Shown here piece by piece: positions 1 through 7,271 of a stretch of DNA of 64,000 nt. The position numbers and the translations under genes were made by a program. Origin of the DNA: Sulfurovum sp. (lineage in GTDB: Bacteria > Campylobacterota > Campylobacteria > Campylobacterales > Sulfurovaceae); assembly GCA_021166685.1 (NCBI GenBank), contig JAJPEU010000010.1:62001-126000 (forward strand), read 5' to 3'. Within the stretch, counting starts at the first letter, position 1; each line of letters opens with the position of its first letter. Under the pieces are notes generated by a model, which did not search any database, had not been told where the DNA came from, and saw only the letters and a list, made by a program, of their open reading frames with translations.

Positions 1-66
1 GATGACCAAAAAAAGAATGATAATCCAGCTGCTGTCTATTCTTACGTTAAATCCGAAGAGTTTTAA
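1..66 (+). CDS. 3' end of an unidentified gene cut by the window edge
   Basis: Frame 1 is open from the first base and stops with TAA at 64-66, giving a hydrophilic 21-residue tail ending in SYVKSEEF. The residue mix looks like a real protein C-terminus rather than noise. The family cannot be named from so little. It would be the gene upstream of the DUF503 gene on the same strand. Confidence 0.4.
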   Translation, partial: DDQKKNDNPAAVYSYVKSEEF

Positions 67-200
67 AAGCGTTATTTTATTTTTTAGCATCCTGCATCCC
101 GTTTTCTTTGGTTTTATTATAGCGGTTTTTTTTATGGCGGCGCTATGGTGCAAGCTGTTGCGGCCATTTGACCATAAAAATTTTATCAGGTTGCAAAGAC

Positions 201-206
201 TATAAT
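201..206 (+). promoter_or_regulatory. -10 box for the DUF503 gene
   Basis: A perfect TATAAT lies 24 bases upstream of the chosen ATG at 231. No convincing -35 sits at the usual distance, which is common for the main sigma factor of Campylobacterota. An AAGGA ribosome site follows at 218-222. Confidence 0.45.
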
Positions 207-230
207 GTTTTATTTATAAGGATTGTATCT

Positions 231-506
231 ATGATCATCTGTCATTGCCATATGCATATGGAATTGCCTTACGTTTCTTCTCTAAAAGGGCGCAGAAGCG
301 TTTTAAACAGCCTCAAAGAGAAACTTAAAGCTTTCAATGTTTCTGTGCTGGATCTGAGCGGGGAATATGCCAAAGAGGCCGATGTGGCGTTTGTTTTTCT
401 TTCCCATGACTCCAAAAGTACGGCACAGTACAAAGAGAAGATAGAGCAGATGCTGGAGCGTAATTTTGGCGAGTATATGTATGAGCTTGAGTATGAGGAG
501 ATATAA
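231..506 (+). CDS. DUF503 (YlxP-like) family protein
   Basis: A 91-residue protein that fits the small DUF503 family: a beta strand start, then the typical SLKGRRSVLNSLKEKL segment (residues 18-33) and the FNVSV strand. The biochemical role of the family is not established; in other bacteria its genes often sit near infB and rbfA. ATG 231 is preferred over the longer reading from 168 because an AAGGA site lies 8 bases upstream of it and the homologous core begins right after it. It stands alone, facing the convergent secreted-protein gene that ends at 535. Confidence 0.75.
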   Translation: MIICHCHMHMELPYVSSLKGRRSVLNSLKEKLKAFNVSVLDLSGEYAKEADVAFVFLSHDSKSTAQYKEKIEQMLERNFGEYMYELEYEEI

Positions 507-534
507 ATCCCATTCTTAACCCGTACGCTAGTAG

Positions 535-996
535 TTATTTTTCAGGAAGTATCTGACCGGGAAGATGCGGGAAACGTTTTTTGAGTTCCATAAAATAGTT
601 GGGACTGTCGATGCATTCGGGGTTTTCCGGTTCGGTGCAAGGCAATTCCGCTATTTTCCACTTTCCATGCTGAAAATACAGTAAAGCTGAGATATCCTCG
701 TAGTGATTGATACCGTCCGGTGACTGGGGAAGAACATGCACCCAGGCCCAATCTTTTGTAGCCTTAAGGTATTTTACGACAAACACTGCTTTTACTCCCT
801 GCGTTTGAATGATCTCATTTCTGAGTGTATCAAGAATATTTTTACGCACCAAGCTTCCTTTTTGGGGCGTAAGAAAGCTGTTTTGTTGGCTGGGCGATAG
901 TGTCTTTTTGGTCGTTTTGTTGTCTTCTTGAGCACTAGAGCCCATCGTTGTGCCCAGAACAAACATGATCAATGCCGCACCATATCTTTGTTTCAT
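535..996 (-). CDS. Secreted protein of unknown function
   Basis: A 153-residue protein with an N-terminal signal peptide: MKQRYG, a hydrophobic stretch to about residue 20, and a likely cleavage near SSAQ. The mature part starts with a polar, lysine- and serine-rich linker, followed by a compact domain with a WAWVHVLP segment and a GKWKIAELPC segment. Two or three cysteines near the C-terminus (PCTEPENPEC) could form a disulfide in the periplasm. I do not recognise the family. The alternation of aromatic strands resembles small periplasmic NTF2-like or DUF-type folds, but that is only an impression. Confidence 0.6.
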   Translation of the reverse strand: MKQRYGAALIMFVLGTTMGSSAQEDNKTTKKTLSPSQQNSFLTPQKGSLVRKNILDTLRNEIIQTQGVKAVFVVKYLKATKDWAWVHVLPQSPDGINHYEDISALLYFQHGKWKIAELPCTEPENPECIDSPNYFMELKKRFPHLPGQILPEK

Positions 997-1051
997 AATT
1001 TTTATCTTTGACCTTTCCGAATTTTCATTGTATTTTTTATTTTAGCACAAT

Positions 1052-1504
1052 TTAATTTTTACGGTGTTTTGTCAAAAATCGGTGCAAGGCATTGGCAAAC
1101 GCATGGACATCTTTTTGGCTGAAAGGTTTAGGGCCTCCTGTCATCTCCCCGCTGTTTCGTATTTCTTCCATAAGGTTGCGCATGGCTAAATACTGTTTGA
1201 TGTTGTCGATACTGTAAAGTTCGCCTCTGTGGTCTATGGCATGGGCATTTTTTGAGATAATGCGGTCAGCCAGAGGGATATCTGCCGTGATGACAAGATC
1301 GCCTTCTTTGACCATTTCTACGATTTGATGATCTGCTTCATCGGCCCCTTGTTCTACGGTGATGTATCGGATGTGTTTTGAGCTGCCTATCGTGATACGT
1401 TTGTTTGATATCACAAAGGTGTTCAAAGAAAGCCTTTCGATACTGCGCAGTACAATGGGCTTAAGAAGATTGGGGAAAGCATCCCCGTCGATATAGAGGG
1501 TCAC
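1052..1504 (-). CDS. YaiI/YqxD family protein (DUF188)
   Basis: A 150-residue protein matching the DUF188/UPF0178 family over its whole length. The N-terminal YIDGDAFPN, the central GADEADHQIV and DLVITADIPLADRI, and the C-terminal TGGPKPF and FANALHRFL segments are all family hallmarks. The fold is PIN-like and the conserved aspartates suggest a metal-dependent nuclease, but no activity is established. The start is GTG at 1504, overlapping the TGA of the ywbE-like gene by a GTGA junction, so the two genes are probably translationally coupled. Confidence 0.85.
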   Translation of the reverse strand: MTLYIDGDAFPNLLKPIVLRSIERLSLNTFVISNKRITIGSSKHIRYITVEQGADEADHQIVEMVKEGDLVITADIPLADRIISKNAHAIDHRGELYSIDNIKQYLAMRNLMEEIRNSGEMTGGPKPFSQKDVHAFANALHRFLTKHRKN

Positions 1505-1719
1505 AGTATCTCTTGCACTCTTCCTACTTCTCCGGTATGTAAGCGCACTTTGATGCCGTGAGGATGAGTGGAGGAATTGGTAAGAATTTTTTGGACCTTG
1601 CCGTACGTCAATCGGCCCGAAGCCTGATCTTCTTTCAAAACGACAGCCACTTCTTGCCCGTATTTGATATTGGCGCGTACTTTTCCGTCTAAAGGAGGCA
1701 TTTTAATCTTTCGGTTCAT
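1501..1719 (-). CDS. ywbE: YwbE family protein (DUF2196)
   Basis: A short basic protein matching YwbE: GQEVAVVLKEDQASGRLTYG followed by VQKILTNSSTHPHGIKVRL and GEVGRVQEI. The family has no known function; its small beta-rich fold may bind nucleic acid. Two starts are possible. ATG 1719 gives 72 residues and overlaps the upstream gene by 17 bases, while ATG 1701 gives 66 residues and begins one base after the upstream TAA. Neither has a strong Shine-Dalgarno. The longer reading starting at 1770 lies wholly inside the upstream gene and is unlikely. Confidence 0.75.
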   Translation of the reverse strand: MNRKIKMPPLDGKVRANIKYGQEVAVVLKEDQASGRLTYGKVQKILTNSSTHPHGIKVRLHTGEVGRVQEIL

Positions 1720-2200
1720 AGTTGAGTACTTTTTTGACCGTATCGACCGAACAGAAAAAAAGTGCATCAAATATAGGGTTGAGTCTTGTGGTATGTGCGT
1801 CTATCACTTCAAAAGGCTGAAAGAAAAAACCGCTTCCGTCTTCTTTTCGTTCGGGCCTTACCGTAAAAACGACGGGCTTGAGGGTGCGTACAAGATTGAG
1901 CACTTTTTTATAATTTTTGTCTGTTTCTTCGGGGAGGAGATTGCCGCGTTTACTTTCTCCCAGGCGTGCTTTGAGAAGAAGCTGGAGTTTGTCGTTGAAG
2001 ATGACTTTGTTCCACTTGACGCTGCCAAGAGAGAAGGAAAATTCACTATTTCTGGCTGTAAGAGGATGCGGTTTTGTTTCACGGATGGCCTCAAGAAGCT
2101 GTAAGAAAAAATTTTTGCCTCCAAATGCATTGGCATAATGTAAAAGTTTTTCGTGATAAGTTTGTTTTTGAGCCTCATCAAGGCTGCTAAAGTCGCACAT
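1703..2200 (-). CDS. Conserved hypothetical protein
   Basis: A 165-residue soluble protein without a signal peptide or membrane segment. It begins with a helical, charged stretch and carries a central TLKPVVFTVRPERK strand region. I do not recognise the family. It is the first gene of a minus-strand trio with ywbE and yaiI, with overlapping or abutting ends, so it is probably cotranscribed with them. Base composition resembles the neighbours, and nothing suggests transfer. Confidence 0.6.
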   Translation of the reverse strand: MCDFSSLDEAQKQTYHEKLLHYANAFGGKNFFLQLLEAIRETKPHPLTARNSEFSFSLGSVKWNKVIFNDKLQLLLKARLGESKRGNLLPEETDKNYKKVLNLVRTLKPVVFTVRPERKEDGSGFFFQPFEVIDAHTTRLNPIFDALFFCSVDTVKKVLNYEPKD

Positions 2201-2369
2201 AATGACTTTCCCTTCTTTTTTATTTGCATTATTATAGCGGAATAATCCTCGCCGTGCGGGCTGTCCGGTGCATTTGAAAATTTTCTATCGATAGATTTGC
2301 CCATGAAGTATTGCAAAAATGATTTTACGGAAAATATGTTACACTGTGAAAGTACCGTAGAGATTTACC

Positions 2370-4910
2370 ATGGAAAGAAAAATAATGAGCATTCCCAAAT
2401 ATCCCCATTGCGAAACAATTGAGGCATTAACAAAACAACTGGAGACTTCCCGAGAAGGACTTAGTGATGCCGCCGCACAAAAAAACTTTGCTTTATACGG
2501 GCCAAACGAAATTGAGGAAAAAAAAGAGAGTTTGGTTTCTCTTTTTCTTGCCCAGTTTAAAAGTCCTTTGGTTTATGTGTTGATTCTTGCGGCGATCTTG
2601 TCTCTTTTTTTAAAAAATATTCATGAAGGCATCGTCATTATTCTCATTATTTTAGTCAATACGCTGATCGGATTTTGGCAAGAGGTCAAGGCATTGACTT
2701 CTATCGAAGCGCTCAAAAAACTTACCCAAAATAAAATCCACGTAAAAAGAGCAGGGCATGTAAGATATATCGCTTCTTGCGAGCTTGTGCCCGGAGATTT
2801 GGTGGTATTGGAAGAGGGAGATATCGTGCCGGCGGATCTGCGACTTTTTAAAGCGAACGGATTGGTAGTGGACGAATCAATCCTTACGGGAGAATCCGTA
2901 CCGGTAAATAAAGATGCAGACTTGCTTCTTGCCAAAGAAACTCTGCCTTATGAGCTTGAAAATATGGCGCTATCGGGTACAACCGTAACCAGGGGAAGCG
3001 CAGAGGGATTTGCGGTGTTGACGGGGTCAAAAAGCTATCTTGCTTCCATAGCAAACCAAGCCAAAGAAGCTTCCCCTGATTCGCCTCTGACTAAAGCACT
3101 TACCGTTTTCAATAAAAAACATATGCTTGTAGTTTCATTGCTGATTGTGCTTTCGGCCGCAGGTGCGCTTTGGCAGAACAGGGGGATTCTTGAGGTGGTT
3201 TATCTGGTAATTGCAGAGCTGGTCTCAGCCGTTCCTGAAGGGCTGCCTATCGTGGTTACATTGGTGCTGACCATGGGGGCGATAAGTTTGAGTTTCAAAA
3301 AAGTCTATATCCGGCACTTGCCTTCGGTACAGACATTGGGGAGTGCCACCGTGATCGCTTCAGATAAAACCGGAACCATTACGGAAGGAAAACTGAAAGT
3401 TGAAAAAGTCTTTTCGCTTGACGATACGTTTGTGCAGACCGTTTCAGCGCTTGCGAACGAATCCGTTCACGGAAAAGGCGATCCTTTGGATGTAGCGCTT
3501 GCGCACTGGCTGGGCAAAACGTATGACCAAATCCAGGAACGGTATCCGCGCGTCAATCTCTATCCTTTTGATACCAAATACCGCCTGATGGCAAGCTCGC
3601 ATATCGTAGAATCCGAACATAAAATATTTGTAAAGGGTGCTTTTGAGTCGCTTAAGCAGTTTAGCCGCAATAAAGAAGATTTTAAAAAGCTTCAGCAAGA
3701 GCATGACCAGATGGCATCCGAAGGGCTGAGAGTTATTGCTTTGGGTATGGGAGAATACACCACACAAGAGGTGGAGGAGTGGCAAATTAAGATCGTGGGA
3801 TTGGTAGGGTTTTTGGATCCTCCGAAAAAAGGAGTGCTGCAAGCGGTTCAGACGGCAAGAAAAGCCGGGCTTAAAATAATGATGGTTACCGGAGACAATC
3901 CGCTTACTGCCACAGCAGTAGCAAAATCGGTCGATATTTACCAGGAAGGAGACCTGACGGTCACGGGCAAAGAGCTTGACGAGATGGACGATGAAAAATT
4001 ACTTGCCGTCTTGCCCAAAGTGGCGGTGTGGTCAAGGGTGCTTCCTGAGCATAAGTACCGCATCGTCAAAATGCTTCAGCAGCAAGACGAGATCGTTGCA
4101 GTGACGGGAGACGGCGCCAATGACGTGCCGGCCTTAAAAGCTGCCGATCTTGGGATTGCGATGGGAAGCGGTACGGATGCTGCAAAATCTATGGCAAAAA
4201 TGGTGCTTGCGGACAACAATCTTTCCATTATTGTCGATGCGATTAAGAAGGGACGGACGATTGCAGCCAATATCAGAAAATCGATCTATTTTCTTGTTTC
4301 CACAAGCCTTGATGAGGTGATGGTTATCACGGGTGCTATTTTGATGGGGTTGCCGCTGCCGCTTTATCCTGTACAGATCCTATGGATAAATCTTGTTTCA
4401 GACAGTGCGCTGGACAAAACTTTTCCTTTTTTAAGGGACGAAGAAGATGTCATGTGCAGGCCGCCCATAAAGCTGCAAGAACAGTTTTTGGATAAGGTTC
4501 AAATCTTTCGCATACTCTATGCGGCGCTGGTTATTAGCGCGGGTACGCTTTTTATGTATGTATGGATGCTCGAACATACGAGCACAGAGTATGCGATCTC
4601 TACGCTTTTTACGGGATTTGTTATCGTCACATGGATGAACGGGCTGCAATCGCTCAAGGAGAATGAACCTTTTTTGAAAAACATCAAAAAATCCCTGCAG
4701 ATCAATCCTTACATGTTTTACGGCATAGGTGCAGGATTGGCGCTTCAGCTTTCGGCGATTTATCTATTTTCGGATGTTTTTCACACTGTACCGCTTGATG
4801 CGCAATCTTTGAGTATGATCGGGCTTTTGGCATTGTGGGTGTTTGGCATGATCGAGATACGGCAGTGGATCGAGTATTTTATGAGAAACCGCCAAGATAC
4901 ACGGCTTTGA
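2370..4910 (+). CDS. P2-type cation-transporting ATPase
   Basis: An 846-residue P-type ATPase of the Ca2+/Na+,K+/H+ (P2/P3) architecture. In order: an N-terminal cation ATPase domain, an actuator domain with TGES at 173-176, M4 with PEGLP at 289-293, the phosphorylation site DKTGTIT with Asp332 (Ile instead of the usual Leu), the nucleotide domain, the hinge TGDGANDV from 579, and a six-helix C-terminal membrane part. The M6 segment reads NLVSDSALDK where Ca2+ pumps usually have NLVTDGLPA, so the ion is uncertain. It is not a heavy-metal P1B pump: no CPC motif and no N-terminal metal-binding domain. An in-frame ATG at 2385 has a better ribosome site (GGAAAG) than ATG 2370, so the true product may be five residues shorter. 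Confidence 0.9.
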   Translation: MERKIMSIPKYPHCETIEALTKQLETSREGLSDAAAQKNFALYGPNEIEEKKESLVSLFLAQFKSPLVYVLILAAILSLFLKNIHEGIVIILIILVNTLIGFWQEVKALTSIEALKKLTQNKIHVKRAGHVRYIASCELVPGDLVVLEEGDIVPADLRLFKANGLVVDESILTGESVPVNKDADLLLAKETLPYELENMALSGTTVTRGSAEGFAVLTGSKSYLASIANQAKEASPDSPLTKALTVFNKKHMLVVSLLIVLSAAGALWQNRGILEVVYLVIAELVSAVPEGLPIVVTLVLTMGAISLSFKKVYIRHLPSVQTLGSATVIASDKTGTITEGKLKVEKVFSLDDTFVQTVSALANESVHGKGDPLDVALAHWLGKTYDQIQERYPRVNLYPFDTKYRLMASSHIVESEHKIFVKGAFESLKQFSRNKEDFKKLQQEHDQMASEGLRVIALGMGEYTTQEVEEWQIKIVGLVGFLDPPKKGVLQAVQTARKAGLKIMMVTGDNPLTATAVAKSVDIYQEGDLTVTGKELDEMDDEKLLAVLPKVAVWSRVLPEHKYRIVKMLQQQDEIVAVTGDGANDVPALKAADLGIAMGSGTDAAKSMAKMVLADNNLSIIVDAIKKGRTIAANIRKSIYFLVSTSLDEVMVITGAILMGLPLPLYPVQILWINLVSDSALDKTFPFLRDEEDVMCRPPIKLQEQFLDKVQIFRILYAALVISAGTLFMYVWMLEHTSTEYAISTLFTGFVIVTWMNGLQSLKENEPFLKNIKKSLQINPYMFYGIGAGLALQLSAIYLFSDVFHTVPLDAQSLSMIGLLALWVFGMIEIRQWIEYFMRNRQDTRL

Positions 4911-4920
4911 AAATTTACGG

Positions 4921-5544
4921 TTATTGAGGGGTGTTGTAGGCTCTGTCTCCGGCATCTCCAAGGCCCGGAAGTATAAACATTTGGTCGTTAAGTTTCTCGT
5001 CTATCTGGGCGATATAGAGTGCTATATCGGGATGCTTTTGCTCTACCACGGCCAAACCTTCGGGCGAACCGATAAGATTGAGTGAGATAATGTTTTTAGG
5101 GTTTTTGGTTTTGATAAGCGCAACAGCATCGCTGAGTGATCCGCCCGTAGCAACCATAGGATCCACAATAACGACAGTTTTGCCTTCACACGGCGGGATC
5201 CGGTCGTAGTAAAGCACGCTTTGATGTGTTTTCTCATCACGCTTCATCGCCAAAAATCCTGAAGATGCTTCGGGGAAAAGCGCTGCAACTGCTTCGATCA
5301 TCGGCAGGCCCGCACGCAAAATAGCGACAAAGACCAGTTCTTCTTCATTAAGGAAGTCAAAAGAAAATTTCCCCTGCCACGTTTTTATTTGGCGGGGTTG
5401 CGGTTTTTGCGAGCCGAGGGCCTCATAGGCTAAAAGTCTTGCTAGCTCCTGAACGATATGGCGAAAGCGAAGCGCATCTGTTTTGGTTTCACGTAAGTGG
5501 TTAAGCAGATTTTTTGCAACAATATTAGTGAGTTCATGGATCAT
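4921..5544 (-). CDS. upp: Uracil phosphoribosyltransferase
   Basis: A 207-residue enzyme that makes UMP from uracil and PRPP (pyrimidine salvage). The PRPP loop VIVDPMVATGGS is at residues 125-136, the RAGLPM loop at 77-82, and the C-terminal uracil-binding region ends GDAGDRAYNT. Length is normal for the family. An AAAGGGA site precedes ATG 5544. It converges with the P-type ATPase gene with only 10 bases between the stops, and no clear terminator is seen there. Confidence 0.95.
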   Translation of the reverse strand: MIHELTNIVAKNLLNHLRETKTDALRFRHIVQELARLLAYEALGSQKPQPRQIKTWQGKFSFDFLNEEELVFVAILRAGLPMIEAVAALFPEASSGFLAMKRDEKTHQSVLYYDRIPPCEGKTVVIVDPMVATGGSLSDAVALIKTKNPKNIISLNLIGSPEGLAVVEQKHPDIALYIAQIDEKLNDQMFILPGLGDAGDRAYNTPQ

Positions 5545-5662
5545 ACTATCCCTTTTGTCAGCTTCATTAAAATTTTTTAATTATATCCAAACATGGTTTG
5601 ATTTGGGCAAAAACAAAAAAGACATGGATATGGCGGTCTCTTTGCTCTTTTGAAGAACATGA

Positions 5663-5668
5663 TATAAT
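5663..5668 (+). promoter_or_regulatory. -10 box for the FtsH-like gene
   Basis: A perfect TATAAT 28 bases before ATG 5697, followed by an AAAGG ribosome site. The -35 region is poorly defined. It is the only promoter-like sequence between the divergent upp and ftsH-like genes read in this direction. Confidence 0.45.
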
Positions 5669-5696
5669 CAAACCCTAAAACGACAAAGGCAAAACA

Positions 5697-7043
5697 ATGG
5701 CAACAAAAAAAGAAAAAGAGACTCCCAAACTTCACAAATCAAAGATAGGATTTGACGATGTCGTGGGACACAAACAGATCAAAAAACGTCTCAAATCCAT
5801 TATCAGGATCGTAAAAAATCCGCAAACTCTAAAGCATTTCGATACACCTCCTCCCAAAGGGCTGCTGCTGTACGGCCCTGTAAGCGTAGGCAAAAGCATG
5901 CTTGCAAAGGCCTTCGCAAAAGAGGCAGGTATGTCTTATTATGAGATATCCGGATCACGGCTGTTTGACCTTGGCTACATCAAAGAGGTTTATGAAGAGG
6001 CCAAGAAGCATGCGCCCTGTATTGTGATCCTTGAAGATATCGATATCAAAGGATTGATGCAAGGGGCCATTACCAATGTCGCTTTCCCTGATATCGCCAA
6101 AGTGCTTGAAAGCATCGATGCGATGGTGTTTACCGTTGCTACGGCTGAGACGCTTGAAGGGGTCGATCCGGTCCTTACGGCTCCGCAAAAGCTTGATTTT
6201 TTGCTTGAAGTGTCCAACCTCGACAAAGATGCCAGAAGATACTTCATCGAAAGGATTATGCAAAAACCCCATGATCCTGCTATCAACACAGAACGAATCG
6301 TACGCTATATCACGGGAATGAGCGCCATGGAGCTTGAGAGGCTGGGGCGCATGGCGGCGCTCAATGCCATCGAGGAAGAAAAAGAACTTATTACTGAAGA
6401 GATACTCATCGAGCAGATCAATATCATCAAGTACGGCCATAAAGTCGAAAAGGCAATGGTGAAAAACCTCGAAGAAGAGCTCAAGATGACTGCCTACCAT
6501 GAGGCGGCTCATGCCGTGCTTTCTTCGGTATTGCTGCCGCATATCAAGATCGAGCAGGTGACCATCTCGCCAAGAAGCAAAATGCTCGGCTTTGTCTCCT
6601 ACAATGCCGAAGACCAGCTCTCAAACGTCACCAAAGAGGAGCTGTTTCACGATGTGTGCGTCTTACTGGCAGGGCGTGTAGCCAAGATCAAAAAAGCCGG
6701 CAACGAACACATGGACAGCGGCGCGATCAATGATCTTTCCCAGGCATCCCTGCAGGTATATGCGGCCATTTCCAGTCTGGGGATGGACAAAGAACTCGGG
6801 TTTATCAATATCGAATCCATCGCCGGGCTAGACAGCTACTTTTTAAGCCAGCAGATTGAAAAAAGGTTTTTGTACTGGATAGACATAGCCAAAACCCATA
6901 CGGAAAAACTGGTTGACGAGTACTGGGAGAAGATCGAAACGCTGGCGTTGAAGCTTGTCGAACAAGAGATCGTAGAAGGGGATGAGCTGGCAAAGATCAT
7001 CGGCAAAAAAAAGGCTGTCCACAAGATACCCGAAGGGCTATAG
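5697..7043 (+). CDS. FtsH-like AAA/zinc metalloprotease, soluble and divergent
   Basis: A 448-residue relative of FtsH without the N-terminal membrane segments. The AAA module has a Walker A GPVSVGKS (residues 60-67, usually GPPGTGKT) and a Walker B CIVILEDID (108-116, usually FIDEID). The second region of homology reads VDPVLTAPQKLDF where FtsH has the arginine-finger RPGRFDR, so both arginines are gone. The protease half is intact: HEAAH at 268-272 and the third zinc ligand in GAIND (Asp346). It may still bind ATP but hexamer-coupled hydrolysis looks impaired. True FtsH must be encoded elsewhere. Substrates are unknown. The gene appears monocistronic. Confidence 0.85.
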   Translation: MATKKEKETPKLHKSKIGFDDVVGHKQIKKRLKSIIRIVKNPQTLKHFDTPPPKGLLLYGPVSVGKSMLAKAFAKEAGMSYYEISGSRLFDLGYIKEVYEEAKKHAPCIVILEDIDIKGLMQGAITNVAFPDIAKVLESIDAMVFTVATAETLEGVDPVLTAPQKLDFLLEVSNLDKDARRYFIERIMQKPHDPAINTERIVRYITGMSAMELERLGRMAALNAIEEEKELITEEILIEQINIIKYGHKVEKAMVKNLEEELKMTAYHEAAHAVLSSVLLPHIKIEQVTISPRSKMLGFVSYNAEDQLSNVTKEELFHDVCVLLAGRVAKIKKAGNEHMDSGAINDLSQASLQVYAAISSLGMDKELGFINIESIAGLDSYFLSQQIEKRFLYWIDIAKTHTEKLVDEYWEKIETLALKLVEQEIVEGDELAKIIGKKKAVHKIPEGL

Positions 7044-7271
7044 GTCTTTTTTCATAAAATAGCACCCCTCTCTTGCATCGCAAAGAGCATTTGCTTGACG
7101 GGGGTCAATCTTTTATTATTTAAAATCTTGCTATATTCCAAGATAACTTAAGCAAACTGTTTGATTTGTGCAATTTTATAGAAGGTGAAAATGATAGTTG
7201 AAATTATATCGTTTCGGGTAAAATAAAAGTAAGATTTTTATCATAAAAAATAATCACAAGGCATACGAGTA

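Noticed and set aside
2-205. A 67-codon hydrophobic frame at the left edge
   Set aside because: It overlaps the end of the frame 1 reading and the promoter of the DUF503 gene, has no ribosome site, and its hydrophobicity comes from T-rich DNA.
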